Shown: positions 31,686 to 40,773 of the stretch, in pieces | How positions within the stretch are numbered: position 1 is the first letter of the stretch | Layout: each line of letters begins with the position of its first letter | NCBI GenBank assembly: GCA_042091275.1 | Contig: JBELHR010000004.1 | Location: 22,306 to 86,305 of the forward strand | Source: JBELHR01 sp042091275 | GTDB taxonomy: Bacteria > Bacteroidota > Bacteroidia > Flavobacteriales > Flavobacteriaceae | DNA: 64,000 nt | Direction of reading: 5' to 3' | Notes under the pieces: generated by a model | Seen by the model: the letters and a program-made list of their open reading frames with translations, nothing else | Databases searched by the model: none | Told to the model about the DNA's origin: nothing | Translations under genes and position numbers: made by a program

Positions 31686-34520
31686 TTAACCCACTATATT
31701 TACAATTTTCCCAGGTACGATAATTATTTTCTTAGGCTCTCTTCCCTGAAGTTGTGCCTGTGTCTTCTCGTGACCCATTACAATTTCCTGAATTTCATCC
31801 TTGCTTAGATCTAAAGGAAGATTCAACTTAAATCGCATCTTTCCATTAAAAGAAATAGGATATTCTTTATTGCTCTCTACCAAATACTTCCCATCAAATA
31901 CTGGGAATTCAGCAAAACTAATCGAATTTTCGTGACCTAACTGCTTCCATAGCTCTTCGGTAATATGCGGAGCATAAGGAGCGATTAAAACTAGTAAAGG
32001 TTCCAAAACTTCGCGACTTGTACAGCCTTGAGCACTCAATTCATTTACCGCAATCATAAAATTACTAACCGAGGTATTAAAAGAAAAGTTCTCAATATCT
32101 TCTTCTACTTTTTTAATAGTCTTGTGCAAGGTCTTCATAGATTCCTTGGACGCCGGTGTATCCGAAACTTGGAAAACTCCTTCCTTAAAATACAATTTCC
32201 ACAATTTTTTCAAAAAGGAATGAACTCCAGAAATACCTGCAGTATTCCAAGGTTTAGCTTGCTCCAATGGGCCTAAGAACATTTCAAAAAGTCTTAAACT
32301 ATCCGCACCGTAGCGTTCACATATTTCATCGGGATTCACCACGTTATACTTAGATTTTGACATCTTTTCAACCTCGCGACCAACTATGTATTTACCGTCT
32401 TCCAATTCAAAAACAGCTTCTTGGAAATCTTTGTTTAAGGGATGGTTTTTAAAAGCCTCCACATCTAATTCATCAGAAGCATTGACCAGAGAAACATCCA
32501 CGTGAATCGGCTGATTTGGCCTATCGTTGATTAGGTTTTTAGAAACAAATGTCTGGGTCCCCTCCAAGCGGTAGACAAAGGCAGAAGTTCCCAAAATCAT
32601 TCCTTGATTTATCAATTTTTTAGCAAATTCATCCGTTGGAAGAATTCCCAAATCAAATAAAATCTTTTGCCAGAATCTAGCGTATAGTAAGTGCCCTGTC
32701 GCATGTTCAGAACCTCCGATATAAAGGTCAACTTCTTTCCAATAATTTAGGGATTCTCTACTTGCAAAATCCTCAGTATTCGAAGCATCCATATAGCGAT
32801 TAAAATACCAAGAGGACCCTGCCCATCCAGGCATAGTGTTTAATTCCAAAGGAAATACAGTCTGTTGATTGATCAGCGAATTGTCCACCACCTTATTCTC
32901 GACAGTATCCCAAGCCCAAACACTAGCATTTCCTAGTGGCGGTTTGCCATCTTCGGTAGGCAAATACTTTTCAACCTCGGGAAGTACCACCGGTAGGTGT
33001 TCTTTTTCGATTAAAACAGGTAGACCATCCTTGTAATAAATTGGGAAAGGCTCTCCCCAATAGCGTTGTCTTGAGAAAACAGCATCTCTTAGGCGATAGT
33101 TAATTTTACCATAGCCTAGACCCTTGGACTCTAGTTCATAGGTAACCCTTTTCATGGCTTTTTTATATGTCAAGTCAGTCAAAAAATCGGAGTTCGTAAT
33201 AACTGCATTTTCTTTTTCTGAATAAGCCTCTTCTTCGATGGAAACACCTTTGAAAATATTGGGAATCTCCAAGCCGAAATGTTTTGCAAAATCGTAGTCT
33301 CTTTGATCTCCACAAGGCACGGCCATTACCGCTCCTGTTCCGTAGTTTGCCAAAACATAATCTCCTATCCAAATAGGTATTTGAGCTCCTGTAAAAGGAT
33401 GCAGCGCATAAGCCCCTGTAAAGACTCCTGATATGGTTTTTACATCTGCCATTCGTTCGCGCTCACTTCTCTTAGCTGTCTTTTGAATATATTCCTCCAC
33501 ATCCTTTCTCTGAGCTTCGGTAGTAATTTCTTTTACCAAATCCAGCTCAGGTGCTAGAGTCATAAAAGACACTCCGTATATCGTATCAGGTCTCGTTGTA
33601 AAAACAGATAAATGCTCGCTATTACCGCTGGTATAAGTCGGATCAATTTCAAACTTCACCATAGCACCTGCCGAGCGACCGATCCAGTTAGTTTGTGAAT
33701 CTTTTAAAGGTTGAGGCCAGTCAATTTTACTCAAATCATCCAATAGTCTTTGTGCATAGGATGAAATTCTCATACTCCATTGCATCATTTTCTTTCGAAC
33801 AACTGCATGTCCTCCTCTTTCGGAAAGACCATTGACAATCTCGTCATTGGCAAGGACTGTTCCAAGACCAGGACACCAGTTTACCTCCGTCTCCGATAGA
33901 TAAGTGAGTCTATATTTTAACAAGAAATCGGATTTTTCACCATTGGTAAATGCCTCCCACTGATCTGCCGAAATCACAGGTGTATCCTCATCGCAAGAAG
34001 CCTCCACTCCCGAGTTTCCAGACTCCGTAAATATAGCTTCCAAATCCTCTATAGGTCTTGCTTTGTCTAATTTTTGATCATACCAAGAGTTGTAAATAAG
34101 ACCAAAAATCCACTGCGTCCATTTGTAATAAGATGGGTCCGAGGTTCTCAATTCCTTAGACCAATCAAAAGAAAAACCAATTTTATCCAATTGTCTTCTA
34201 TAGGTAGCAATATTCTCCTTGGTTGTAAGTGCTGGATGCTGACCTGTTTGGATTGCATATTGCTCCGCAGGCAATCCAAAAGAATCATAACCTTGAGGAT
34301 GTAGCACATTAAACCCTTTTAAACGCTTATATCTCGCGTAGATATCCGATGCGATATAACCTAATGGATGGCCCACATGCAGACCTGCCCCCGAAGGATA
34401 TGGAAACATGTCCAAGACATAATATTTTGGTTTCTCACTATTTGGATCCGCCTTAAACGTTTGGTTTTGGGCCCAATATTTCTGCCAGTAGTCCTCTATT
34501 TGGTTGAAATTATAATTCAT
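31686..34520 (-). CDS. leuS: Leucyl-tRNA synthetase
   Basis: Charges tRNA-Leu. The 944-residue class I enzyme has HVGH at 48-51 (GAGLHVGHPLGYIASD), the CP1 editing domain (FTTRPDTIYGVSFMTLAPE and the LTYKKA region), a leucine-specific insertion before KMSKS near residue 718 (VEKMSKSKYNVVNPD), and a C-terminal domain ending IVPGKIVNIVG. It is longer than E. coli LeuRS (860), mainly through insertions such as the region around 640-700. First gene of a tight operon with SemiSWEET, a kinase and an enoyl-CoA hydratase. Confidence 0.97.
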   Translation of the reverse strand: MNYNFNQIEDYWQKYWAQNQTFKADPNSEKPKYYVLDMFPYPSGAGLHVGHPLGYIASDIYARYKRLKGFNVLHPQGYDSFGLPAEQYAIQTGQHPALTTKENIATYRRQLDKIGFSFDWSKELRTSDPSYYKWTQWIFGLIYNSWYDQKLDKARPIEDLEAIFTESGNSGVEASCDEDTPVISADQWEAFTNGEKSDFLLKYRLTYLSETEVNWCPGLGTVLANDEIVNGLSERGGHAVVRKKMMQWSMRISSYAQRLLDDLSKIDWPQPLKDSQTNWIGRSAGAMVKFEIDPTYTSGNSEHLSVFTTRPDTIYGVSFMTLAPELDLVKEITTEAQRKDVEEYIQKTAKRSERERMADVKTISGVFTGAYALHPFTGAQIPIWIGDYVLANYGTGAVMAVPCGDQRDYDFAKHFGLEIPNIFKGVSIEEEAYSEKENAVITNSDFLTDLTYKKAMKRVTYELESKGLGYGKINYRLRDAVFSRQRYWGEPFPIYYKDGLPVLIEKEHLPVVLPEVEKYLPTEDGKPPLGNASVWAWDTVENKVVDNSLINQQTVFPLELNTMPGWAGSSWYFNRYMDASNTEDFASRESLNYWKEVDLYIGGSEHATGHLLYARFWQKILFDLGILPTDEFAKKLINQGMILGTSAFVYRLEGTQTFVSKNLINDRPNQPIHVDVSLVNASDELDVEAFKNHPLNKDFQEAVFELEDGKYIVGREVEKMSKSKYNVVNPDEICERYGADSLRLFEMFLGPLEQAKPWNTAGISGVHSFLKKLWKLYFKEGVFQVSDTPASKESMKTLHKTIKKVEEDIENFSFNTSVSNFMIAVNELSAQGCTSREVLEPLLVLIAPYAPHITEELWKQLGHENSISFAEFPVFDGKYLVESNKEYPISFNGKMRFKLNLPLDLSKDEIQEIVMGHEKTQAQLQGREPKKIIIVPGKIVNIVG

Positions 34521-34556
34521 TATCGTAATTGGATAAGCGTTGATTTAAATAAGCAG

Positions 34557-34564
34557 CAAATTTA
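34557..34564 (-). promoter_or_regulatory. Promoter -7 element of the leuS operon
   Basis: TAAATTTG on the minus strand, 36 bases before the leuS ATG; no TTG is found at the expected -33 distance. It lies just after the terminator of the DUF2911 gene. Confidence 0.5.
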
Positions 34565-34598
34565 TGATTTCTTGCTTAGTTTACTAAGAATAAGTGAT

Positions 34599-34634
34599 AA
34601 AAAAGGCCTAAAACCAAGAGGCTTAGACCTTTTT
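34599..34634 (-). terminator. Terminator after the DUF2911 gene
   Basis: A 12-bp stem with one mismatch, AAAAAGGCCTAA against TTAGACCTTTTT, with T/A runs on both sides. It separates the DUF2911 gene from leuS. Confidence 0.7.
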
Positions 34635-34652
34635 AAGCATTTAAAATATCTC

Positions 34653-35177
34653 TTATTTTATTTGAACAGCAGCAGTTTTTGTATCCCACCCCATGTGAAG
34701 CGTGATTATGTCGTTTGTTTCTGTAAAAGTCATGGAGAATGCCTCGAGGGGTTTGTCCAAGTCGGAGATCGAAGTACTCGTTCTCAAAACGTCCTTTTCT
34801 GGATTGTATCCATAGGTTCCCCAAGTGTTCAAATTAGAATTTAATATTACCGTAAAACCATTTGCTCCCCAAACAGAAAACAAAGTATAGGTTCCTGCCT
34901 TTACATCTGTTCCTCCAAAATTCACATCTCTAAAAAATGTGATTTCAGTAGATTCGTTAGCTCCGGTTCTCCAAACTTTCCCTTCAGGAATTAATTGACT
35001 CAAATCTCTTCCTTTCAAAAGAGGTCTTCCATAAACCACTTTAACTATGGGGTTATTTCTTGGATAACTAGCTATATCTGCTGGGCTTTTGTCCAAATCC
35101 GGAAAGTTTTGGGCGATCAAATCAGGACTTACAGTGGCGGCGAGAATAAAACAAAATAGAGTAAAAAGTTTTTTCAT
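34653..35177 (-). CDS. DUF2911 family exported protein
   Basis: A 174-residue secreted protein (signal peptide to about residue 22, SPDLIAQ). It contains the DUF2911 marks VKVVYGRPLLKGRDL, GKVWRTGANESTEITFFRDV, AGTYTLFSVWG and a late ITLHMGWDTKTAAVQI. The family is widespread in Bacteroidota and of unknown function, with an all-beta fold. It starts 19 bases after the PanE-like gene on the same strand, so it may be part of the feo transcript, and ends at a terminator. Confidence 0.9.
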   Translation of the reverse strand: MKKLFTLFCFILAATVSPDLIAQNFPDLDKSPADIASYPRNNPIVKVVYGRPLLKGRDLSQLIPEGKVWRTGANESTEITFFRDVNFGGTDVKAGTYTLFSVWGANGFTVILNSNLNTWGTYGYNPEKDVLRTSTSISDLDKPLEAFSMTFTETNDIITLHMGWDTKTAAVQIK

Positions 35178-35196
35178 AATTATATTTTAAGGGTTA

Positions 35197-36123
35197 TTAA
35201 TATTCGTTGTTTTCGATGCGAGCTTTTAAAAGTTCGTATATCATTTCATTACAAGGAGCGGAAATTCCTTTGCTTCGACTCATTCTAAGGACTGCGCCGT
35301 TTTGAGCTTCGAGTTCCGATGGCTTTCCTTCCATAATATCTCTCTGCAAAGAAGCCGTGGTTTTGGGGTCTTGGCGATCCACTATAGCTAATTGTTTAGA
35401 CACAATATCCTCTCCCAAATCCACTCCATAAGCAAGAGCTAGTTCGGCGATTTCCTCAGCAGTTTTCGATATCACATCTCTGAGATACCCCTGTCGAAGC
35501 ACTCCAATTGGTTTGCCTACCAAACCACCTAGAGCCGAAATAGAACTTATAAATAGAAATTTAGACCATATTTCTCTTTGAATATTTTCCGAAAGTATGG
35601 ATTTTATTTTAGCTTTTTGAAAAACCGCTTGTAGAGCGCTTGTTTGTGCATTTATCTTTCCGTCCAAAGGGCCAAAAACAATACTCGGTTCCACATCGAT
35701 ATGGGCAATTACACCGTGACTTTCAATTTTACTAATAATGCGGCATAAACCGCCGAGAACTTGGTTTTTTGAAAAATACTCCAAAAGGATCTCGCTGTTT
35801 TCTATACCGTTTAAAAGCGGAAGCAAACGCGTATTGGTTTGAACAAAGGGTTTGATCTCCTGGGATGCTTCACGCAACTGAAAGGTTTTGGTGCAAAACA
35901 ACACAAGATCAATTTTACTAAATGGAATTTCGGCAGAAGAAGAACTGATACTGACATTTTTGAGATGTAAGTCTCCTAAAATAGATTTTAAGAGGAGTCC
36001 ATTCTTCCGAATCGCAGCTAAATGGGGACCTCTCGCTATAAAATGAACAGAACAACCGGAATCCAAAAGTCTAGCTCCAAAATAACCGCCGACCCCACCA
36101 GTGCCGTAAACGACAATATTCAT
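35197..36123 (-). CDS. panE: 2-dehydropantoate 2-reductase family protein
   Basis: Ketopantoate reductase family, the NADPH step of pantothenate synthesis. The 308 residues have the dinucleotide site GTGGVGGYFGARL (7-19), the Lys in CTKTFQL, the LNGIENSEIL motif, and the C-terminal domain with LPxN-like KPSELEAQNGAVLRMSRSKGI. The ATG at 36123 is chosen because it lies 1 base after the stop of the small Cys-rich protein (TAA-C-ATG), typical of translational coupling; an ATG at 36132 is possible. Several family members have other oxo-acid substrates, so the exact role is not certain. Its place behind feoB is unusual. Confidence 0.82.
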   Translation of the reverse strand: MNIVVYGTGGVGGYFGARLLDSGCSVHFIARGPHLAAIRKNGLLLKSILGDLHLKNVSISSSSAEIPFSKIDLVLFCTKTFQLREASQEIKPFVQTNTRLLPLLNGIENSEILLEYFSKNQVLGGLCRIISKIESHGVIAHIDVEPSIVFGPLDGKINAQTSALQAVFQKAKIKSILSENIQREIWSKFLFISSISALGGLVGKPIGVLRQGYLRDVISKTAEEIAELALAYGVDLGEDIVSKQLAIVDRQDPKTTASLQRDIMEGKPSELEAQNGAVLRMSRSKGISAPCNEMIYELLKARIENNEY

Positions 36124-36124
36124 G

Positions 36125-36241
36125 TTATCCACAATTACAGTCTGATCCGCAATCCTTTTTTTTTGAGGCCTTGAAAAAGAACTTTTTAACCAAATAGGCT
36201 AAAGCTCCAAAGGCGAGTAAGTAAATGATTATTTCCTGCAT
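36125..36241 (-). CDS. FeoB-associated Cys-rich membrane protein
   Basis: A 38-residue protein starting MQEIIIYLLAFGALAYLVKK and ending KKKDCGSDCNCG. One membrane helix is followed by a basic stretch and a Cys cluster (C-x3-C-x-C) that could hold Fe2+. It matches the small FeoB-associated Cys-rich family of Bacteroidota in size, order and composition; FeoC is the analogous accessory factor in enterobacteria. The ATG lies 1 base after the feoB stop and its own stop is 1 base before the PanE-like start, so all three are probably translated in a chain. Too short for default gene calling. Confidence 0.9.
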   Translation of the reverse strand: MQEIIIYLLAFGALAYLVKKFFFKASKKKDCGSDCNCG

Positions 36242-36242
36242 C

Positions 36243-38342
36243 TTAGATAAAAATCAAATAAGTGATCCACGCACTAAAGTACGCTAAAATACTCATCATA
36301 ACAAATTGGGCAACAGGCCAGTACCAGGACTTGGTCTCCTTTTTAACAACAGCTAGAGTCCCTATACATTGCATCGCAAAAGCATAGAAAATCATCAGAG
36401 ACATCCCCGTCGCTAAATCAAATACCTTCTTCCCAGTATCTGCATGTACTTCTTGACTCATTCTCTCTTTGATGGTTGCTACCTCGGAATCTCCAGATCC
36501 CACATTGTATATTGTCGCTAGAGTAGAGACAAAAACTTCTCTTGCTGCAAAGGAAGTTACAATCGCAATTCCTATTTTCCAATCGTAGCCCAATGGCTCA
36601 ATAACTGGCTCAATTCCTTTACCAATCTTTCCGATATAAGAGTTTTCTAATTTATAAGAAGCCAACTTATCCTCATACTCAGGAGAATCTTCTTGAATTT
36701 TGGAACCGACAATCGTTTCGGCATTATCAAAATTATCTCCTCCATTAGAAGCCAAAAACCAAAGCAATATGGAAAGCGCTAATATAATTTTACCGGCTCC
36801 TAAAATAAAGGCTTTTGTCTTTTCGTATACATCGAATCCAATATTCTTAAAGCTCGGTAATTTATAAGCGGGCATCTCGATGATAAAGAACTTATCGGAC
36901 TTGATTTTTAAAGTTTTATTTAAAATTATAGAACCTAGAATTGCCATGAGAAACCCGAGAACATACAATCCTGTCAGAACCAAACCTTGCAATCCAAAAA
37001 TACCCAAAACGCGCTCATTTGGTATAACCAAAGCGATAATGATAGCATAAACCGGCAATCGTGCGGAGCAAGTTGTCAAAGGGGTGACGAGTATGGTAAT
37101 TAAACGCTCCTTCCAGTCGCTAATATTTCTCGAAGCCATAATAGCGGGGATGGCACAAGCAGTTCCAGATACAAGAGGAATAATGGACTTGCCACTCAAA
37201 CCGAATTTGCTCATAACCTTATCCATCAAAAACACCACGCGAGACATATAACCTGTCTCCTCCAGTATCCCTAGGAGAAAAAACAAAATGGCAATCTGAG
37301 GGATAAAGATAACAATACCTCCAAGTCCAGGAATTAGCCCCTCAGAAATCAGGTCATTTATCTGTCCTGCTGGAAGATTTTGTGCAACTTTTTCGCTTAA
37401 ATCCGCAAAAAATCCATCAATCAGATCCATTGGATAGCTCGCCAAATCAAACACCGATTGAAAAATGACAAATAAAATTGCTAAAAAGATTATATAACCG
37501 AAGATCTTATGGGTAAACAGTTGATCCAATCTAGCTCTCAGGCCTTTTCCACGATTAAAATCGACGTCATAGGAATTCTTGAGAAGGTTGTTGATTTCTT
37601 GATATCTAAATATAGTTTCCTTGTGTTGAAAACGCTTTGTTTTGCCATTTCCAGATGTGATTTTTTGAATTTTATTCTGAAGCTCAGGCTTTTCAACAAA
37701 CTCTTTTTGGGTGTAGAGGACCCAAGCCTCATAAGGCTCCAAGTCTAATTGTTCCGCCTCAGACCTCAAGGTTTGAAAATAGGTATCATCTATTCTCTCT
37801 GATATCTTTGCAAACTGGGAATCACAGGGTTTCAAAGGATCGACAATGGCTTTTTTTAGCGCATCAAACCCTATATTTTTTCTAGCTGAAAGCCAAATAA
37901 TTTTTGTCCCAAGACTCTTCTCTAGCTTTTCTTTATCTACACGAATTCCTTTGGAATCGATCTCATCTACCATATTTACGACCAAGACAACAGGAAAACC
38001 GAGGTCTCGTATCTGGGTAAATAAAAATAAATTGCGTTTTAAATTTTCAATTTCAGTAACAACAACTACTCGATCTGGATAATTAGAACCCTCTTTGTCA
38101 ATCAAAGTGTTGACTACGACCTTCTCGTCTTTGGAGTTTGGATTGATACTGTAAGTTCCCGGTAAATCGGTTACAGAAACAGTGGTGTTTCCCACTTTAA
38201 AACTTCCTGTCTTTTTATCGACAGTTACCCCAGGATAATTACCTACTTTTTGATTTAAGCCTGTTAGCTTGTTAAAAATGGATGTTTTCCCAGTGTTAGG
38301 GTTACCAACCAGAGCTACTTCAATACGATTCGCTTGATTCAT
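36243..38342 (-). CDS. feoB: Ferrous iron transporter FeoB
   Basis: GTP-dependent Fe2+ uptake protein of the inner membrane, 699 residues. The N-terminal G domain has GNPNTGKTSIFNKLTG (13-28, G1), TDLPGTYSI (G3) and VVNMVDEID (G4); a helical regulatory domain follows, then the FeoB core with membrane helices, including the conserved CSARLPVY gate motif and VSGTACAIPAIMASR. The C terminus has ATGMSLMIFYAFAMQCIG. It overlaps feoA by one base (TAATG) and is followed by the small Cys-rich protein. Complete and typical. Confidence 0.97.
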   Translation of the reverse strand: MNQANRIEVALVGNPNTGKTSIFNKLTGLNQKVGNYPGVTVDKKTGSFKVGNTTVSVTDLPGTYSINPNSKDEKVVVNTLIDKEGSNYPDRVVVVTEIENLKRNLFLFTQIRDLGFPVVLVVNMVDEIDSKGIRVDKEKLEKSLGTKIIWLSARKNIGFDALKKAIVDPLKPCDSQFAKISERIDDTYFQTLRSEAEQLDLEPYEAWVLYTQKEFVEKPELQNKIQKITSGNGKTKRFQHKETIFRYQEINNLLKNSYDVDFNRGKGLRARLDQLFTHKIFGYIIFLAILFVIFQSVFDLASYPMDLIDGFFADLSEKVAQNLPAGQINDLISEGLIPGLGGIVIFIPQIAILFFLLGILEETGYMSRVVFLMDKVMSKFGLSGKSIIPLVSGTACAIPAIMASRNISDWKERLITILVTPLTTCSARLPVYAIIIALVIPNERVLGIFGLQGLVLTGLYVLGFLMAILGSIILNKTLKIKSDKFFIIEMPAYKLPSFKNIGFDVYEKTKAFILGAGKIILALSILLWFLASNGGDNFDNAETIVGSKIQEDSPEYEDKLASYKLENSYIGKIGKGIEPVIEPLGYDWKIGIAIVTSFAAREVFVSTLATIYNVGSGDSEVATIKERMSQEVHADTGKKVFDLATGMSLMIFYAFAMQCIGTLAVVKKETKSWYWPVAQFVMMSILAYFSAWITYLIFI

Positions 38343-38569
38343 TAATTTTGGTTTTGAAGAATAATTCGCTCTGCAGTTTCTCTGCGAATTGCAAGATGAC
38401 TTCCGCTAACTCGAATATACAGTGGATCGTTTAGGGGAGCGACTTGGACGAGTTCCACCTCTTTTCCAGGATAACATCCCATTTCAAGTAATTTTAGGGG
38501 GATGTCTTGGAAATCTAAATTTTCAATCACCCCTTTTTCTCCAATTTTAAGTGCAGCTACTGTTGTCAA
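38342..38569 (-). CDS. feoA: Ferrous iron transport protein FeoA
   Basis: A 75-residue SH3-like accessory protein needed for FeoB activity. Family marks: LKIGEKGVIENLDFQDIPLKLLEMGCYPGKEVELV and YIRVSGSHLAIRRETAERI. First gene of feoA-feoB-Cys-rich protein-panE, with a good promoter and Fur-like site directly upstream, so iron-dependent repression is likely. Confidence 0.96.
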   Translation of the reverse strand: MTTVAALKIGEKGVIENLDFQDIPLKLLEMGCYPGKEVELVQVAPLNDPLYIRVSGSHLAIRRETAERIILQNQN

Positions 38570-38575
38570 ATCTAT

Positions 38576-38590
38576 TGAGAATCATTTTAA
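38576..38590. promoter_or_regulatory. Fur-box-like operator of the feo operon
   Basis: TGAGAATCATTTTAA agrees with the 7-1-7 Fur consensus TGATAATCATTATCA at 12 of 15 positions. It lies between the -7 element and the feoA ATG, where bound Fur would block transcription. The match was made by eye. Confidence 0.5.
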
Positions 38591-38596
38591 ACTAGG

Positions 38597-38623
38597 CAAA
38601 GATAAGGATTTAGATCAAGTCAA
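38597..38623 (-). promoter_or_regulatory. Promoter of feoA-feoB
   Basis: Minus strand TTG (38621-38623), a 16-base spacer and TATCTTTG (38597-38604); transcription would begin near 38591, at the edge of the Fur-like site. The -33 element overlaps the end of the SCO gene. Confidence 0.6.
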
Positions 38624-39306
38624 TTATTCTCTTCCGGAAATTCTTCTTGGAGTAACTTTATATCTTTTATCAGCTGTTTTACTTGCTCTTTTTCGGTGCC
38701 GTCATAGTAGCCGCGAATGGTGTTTTTAGGATCGATGAGAATAAAATTTTCCGTGTGGATAAAATCTTGCAAACCACCATCTCCCTCGTCCTCAACAGCA
38801 AAGTAACTTTTTCTAGCCAAGCGATAAATTTCTTTTTTATCACCGGTAACTAAATTCCATTTGTCATCAACAACTCCTTTCTCTTCTGCATAAGCCTTTA
38901 AAACTGGAACCGAATCCATAACAGGCGTTACCGAATGCGATAGAATTTTTATCTGGTCGTCATCCAAAAAGGCATTTTGAACAAGTTTCATATTTCCCGT
39001 CATAATAGGGCAAATACCTTGGCATCTGGTAAAGAAAAAATCAGCGACATAAATTTTACCTTCGTAATCTTTCTCGGTGACTATTTCGCCGTTTTGATTC
39101 ACTAGACTAAAAGAAGAAATTTTATGATTATTTGCCACGTGTCTCAGACTTGGATCGACGAGGGTAGGATTCACATCTATTGGGTTAAACTTTTTTAGTT
39201 TTTTCTGTGGGGTGCCAACGTAGAGGATGACAGAAATCCCAATCACAGACAAAACCGCCATTACCTTTAGAGTCGATTTTGATTTGTTAAAAAAGCCTAA
39301 ATCCAT
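38620..39306 (-). CDS. SCO1/SenC family protein
   Basis: Copper-binding thioredoxin-fold protein for assembly of the CuA centre of cytochrome oxidase. The 228 residues have an N-terminal membrane anchor (about 12-31), the metal motif Cys95-QGI-Cys99 in FFTRCQGICPIMT, the third ligand His184 (QDFIHTENFIL), and the domain core ILSHSVTPVMDS. All ligands are kept. It precedes feoA on the same strand with 50 bases between that hold the feo promoter. Confidence 0.94.
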   Translation of the reverse strand: MDLGFFNKSKSTLKVMAVLSVIGISVILYVGTPQKKLKKFNPIDVNPTLVDPSLRHVANNHKISSFSLVNQNGEIVTEKDYEGKIYVADFFFTRCQGICPIMTGNMKLVQNAFLDDDQIKILSHSVTPVMDSVPVLKAYAEEKGVVDDKWNLVTGDKKEIYRLARKSYFAVEDEGDGGLQDFIHTENFILIDPKNTIRGYYDGTEKEQVKQLIKDIKLLQEEFPEENN

Positions 39307-39363
39307 AATTCTAAATTTTACCCAAAATTACGGAAAGCTCACAAATTAAAACGTTTAAAATTG

Positions 39364-39371
39364 TACATTTG
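39364..39371 (+). promoter_or_regulatory. Promoter -7 element of rseP
   Basis: TACATTTG matches TAnnTTTG and lies 22 bases before the ATG at 39394. No TTG at -33. It excludes the TTG codon at 39361 as the start. Confidence 0.5.
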
Positions 39372-39393
39372 TCAGTCAAAATTTGAAATAAAC

Positions 39394-40719
39394 ATGGATG
39401 TATTCATAAAAGCTAGTCAATTCCTTCTTAGCTTATCCTTATTGATCGCTTTGCACGAGCTTGGACACTTTGTCCCTGCAAAGCTTTTCAAGATTAAAGT
39501 AGAGAAATTTTACCTGTTCTTTGACTATAAGTTTTCTCTGTTTAAAAAGAAAATTGGGGACACGGTTTACGGTATCGGATGGATTCCTCTCGGAGGTTAT
39601 GTAAAAATATCTGGTATGATCGATGAGTCGATGGATACGGAGCAAATGCAACAACCTCCTAAACCTTGGGAGTTCAGGTCCAAGCCTGCTTGGCAAAGAC
39701 TGATTGTAATGCTCGGAGGAGTTACGGTCAACTTTATTCTCGGAATAATTATCTATCAAGCAATTCTCTTTACTTGGGGAGAAGATGTTGTAAATGTAGG
39801 AGATGTTAAAAATGGATTTAGTGTTTCAGAAGATTTTCAAGCTTTAGGCTTTGAAAACGGAGATCAAATTCTAAAAATAAACGGAGAAACTCCAGAAGAT
39901 GTTTTAGCAGTAAACAAAGAACTTTTCCTGAGATCTGTTACAAACATAGAGGTCAGACACAAAGACGGGAGTGTGGAGGCTATTTCCATCCCAGAAGACA
40001 TCGGCTCGACTATGTGGAAGAAAAATGATTTAGAACCCTTTACTCCTTTATTCACCGGAGTACTAGACAGCATAACTCCTGGTAGTCCTGCACAAATAGC
40101 TGGCCTAGAAAAAGGAGATCAGATAAGATCGATTAATGGAGTTGCCACTCCGTATTGGAATGACTTTACCAAAACCGTAAAATCAAGTGATTTGGAGAGT
40201 ATAGATCTCATTATTGTTAGAGATGGTCAAGAAATTGCAAAACAAGTTGGAATTAACGAAGACAGAACTATTGGGGTAAAAGCAGATATAAACGTAGAAG
40301 ATGGTATCGTTATTACCCATAAAGATTATTCAATAGGTGAGGCTTTTGTATCGGGAGGAAACTTAGCTTATCTAACCCTTCAGGACTATATCAGCCAGTT
40401 CAAATATGTCTTTACCAAAAAAGGAGCCCAGTCTGTGGGTGGTTTTATAGCAATCGGAAGTATATTCCCATCCACTTGGAGTTGGGAATCCTTTTGGTCC
40501 ATAACTGCATTTTTGTCCATCATGTTAGGATTTATGAACTTGCTACCTATTCCTGCATTGGATGGAGGACATGTGCTATTCACCCTTTACGAAATGGTGT
40601 CTGGTAGAAAGCCAAGCGACAAATTTTTAGAATACGCTCAAATGTCTGGATTCTTTATATTGATTGTATTGCTTCTGTTGGCTAATGGAAATGATGTGGT
40701 AAAACTATTTAATAGTTAA
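39394..40719 (+). CDS. rseP: RseP-like site-2 metalloprotease
   Basis: Intramembrane zinc protease that cleaves anti-sigma factors and signal-peptide remnants. The 441 residues have HELGH at 21-25 (LIALHELGHFVPAKLFKI), the G-x-x-x-G-like region GWIPLGGYVKISGM, two PDZ domains (about 125-215 and 220-300; SPAQIAGLEKGDQIRSING), and the third zinc ligand in LPIPALDGGHVLF (about 390-402). The ATG at 39394 directly starts the first membrane helix. Ends at a strong terminator shared with bioB. Confidence 0.94.
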   Translation: MDVFIKASQFLLSLSLLIALHELGHFVPAKLFKIKVEKFYLFFDYKFSLFKKKIGDTVYGIGWIPLGGYVKISGMIDESMDTEQMQQPPKPWEFRSKPAWQRLIVMLGGVTVNFILGIIIYQAILFTWGEDVVNVGDVKNGFSVSEDFQALGFENGDQILKINGETPEDVLAVNKELFLRSVTNIEVRHKDGSVEAISIPEDIGSTMWKKNDLEPFTPLFTGVLDSITPGSPAQIAGLEKGDQIRSINGVATPYWNDFTKTVKSSDLESIDLIIVRDGQEIAKQVGINEDRTIGVKADINVEDGIVITHKDYSIGEAFVSGGNLAYLTLQDYISQFKYVFTKKGAQSVGGFIAIGSIFPSTWSWESFWSITAFLSIMLGFMNLLPIPALDGGHVLFTLYEMVSGRKPSDKFLEYAQMSGFFILIVLLLLANGNDVVKLFNS

Positions 40720-40740
40720 ATCCAGCAAACGTATTAAAAC

Positions 40741-40773
40741 AAAAAAGCTGCTCTTTAACAGAGCAGCTTTTTT
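40741..40773. terminator. Bidirectional terminator between rseP and bioB
   Basis: A 14-bp perfect stem A6-GCTGCTCT/AGAGCAGC-T6 (40741-40754, 40760-40773) with loop TTAAC. The bioB stop codon begins at the end of the stem. Confidence 0.92.

Noticed and set aside
34368..34844. Plus-strand open frame of 158 codons
   Set aside because: It crosses leuS, a promoter, a terminator and the DUF2911 gene on the opposite strand; composition is that of antisense sequence.
39361..39393. N-terminal extension of RseP from a TTG at 39361
   Set aside because: It overlaps the promoter element TACATTTG, and the ATG at 39394 begins the first membrane helix directly.
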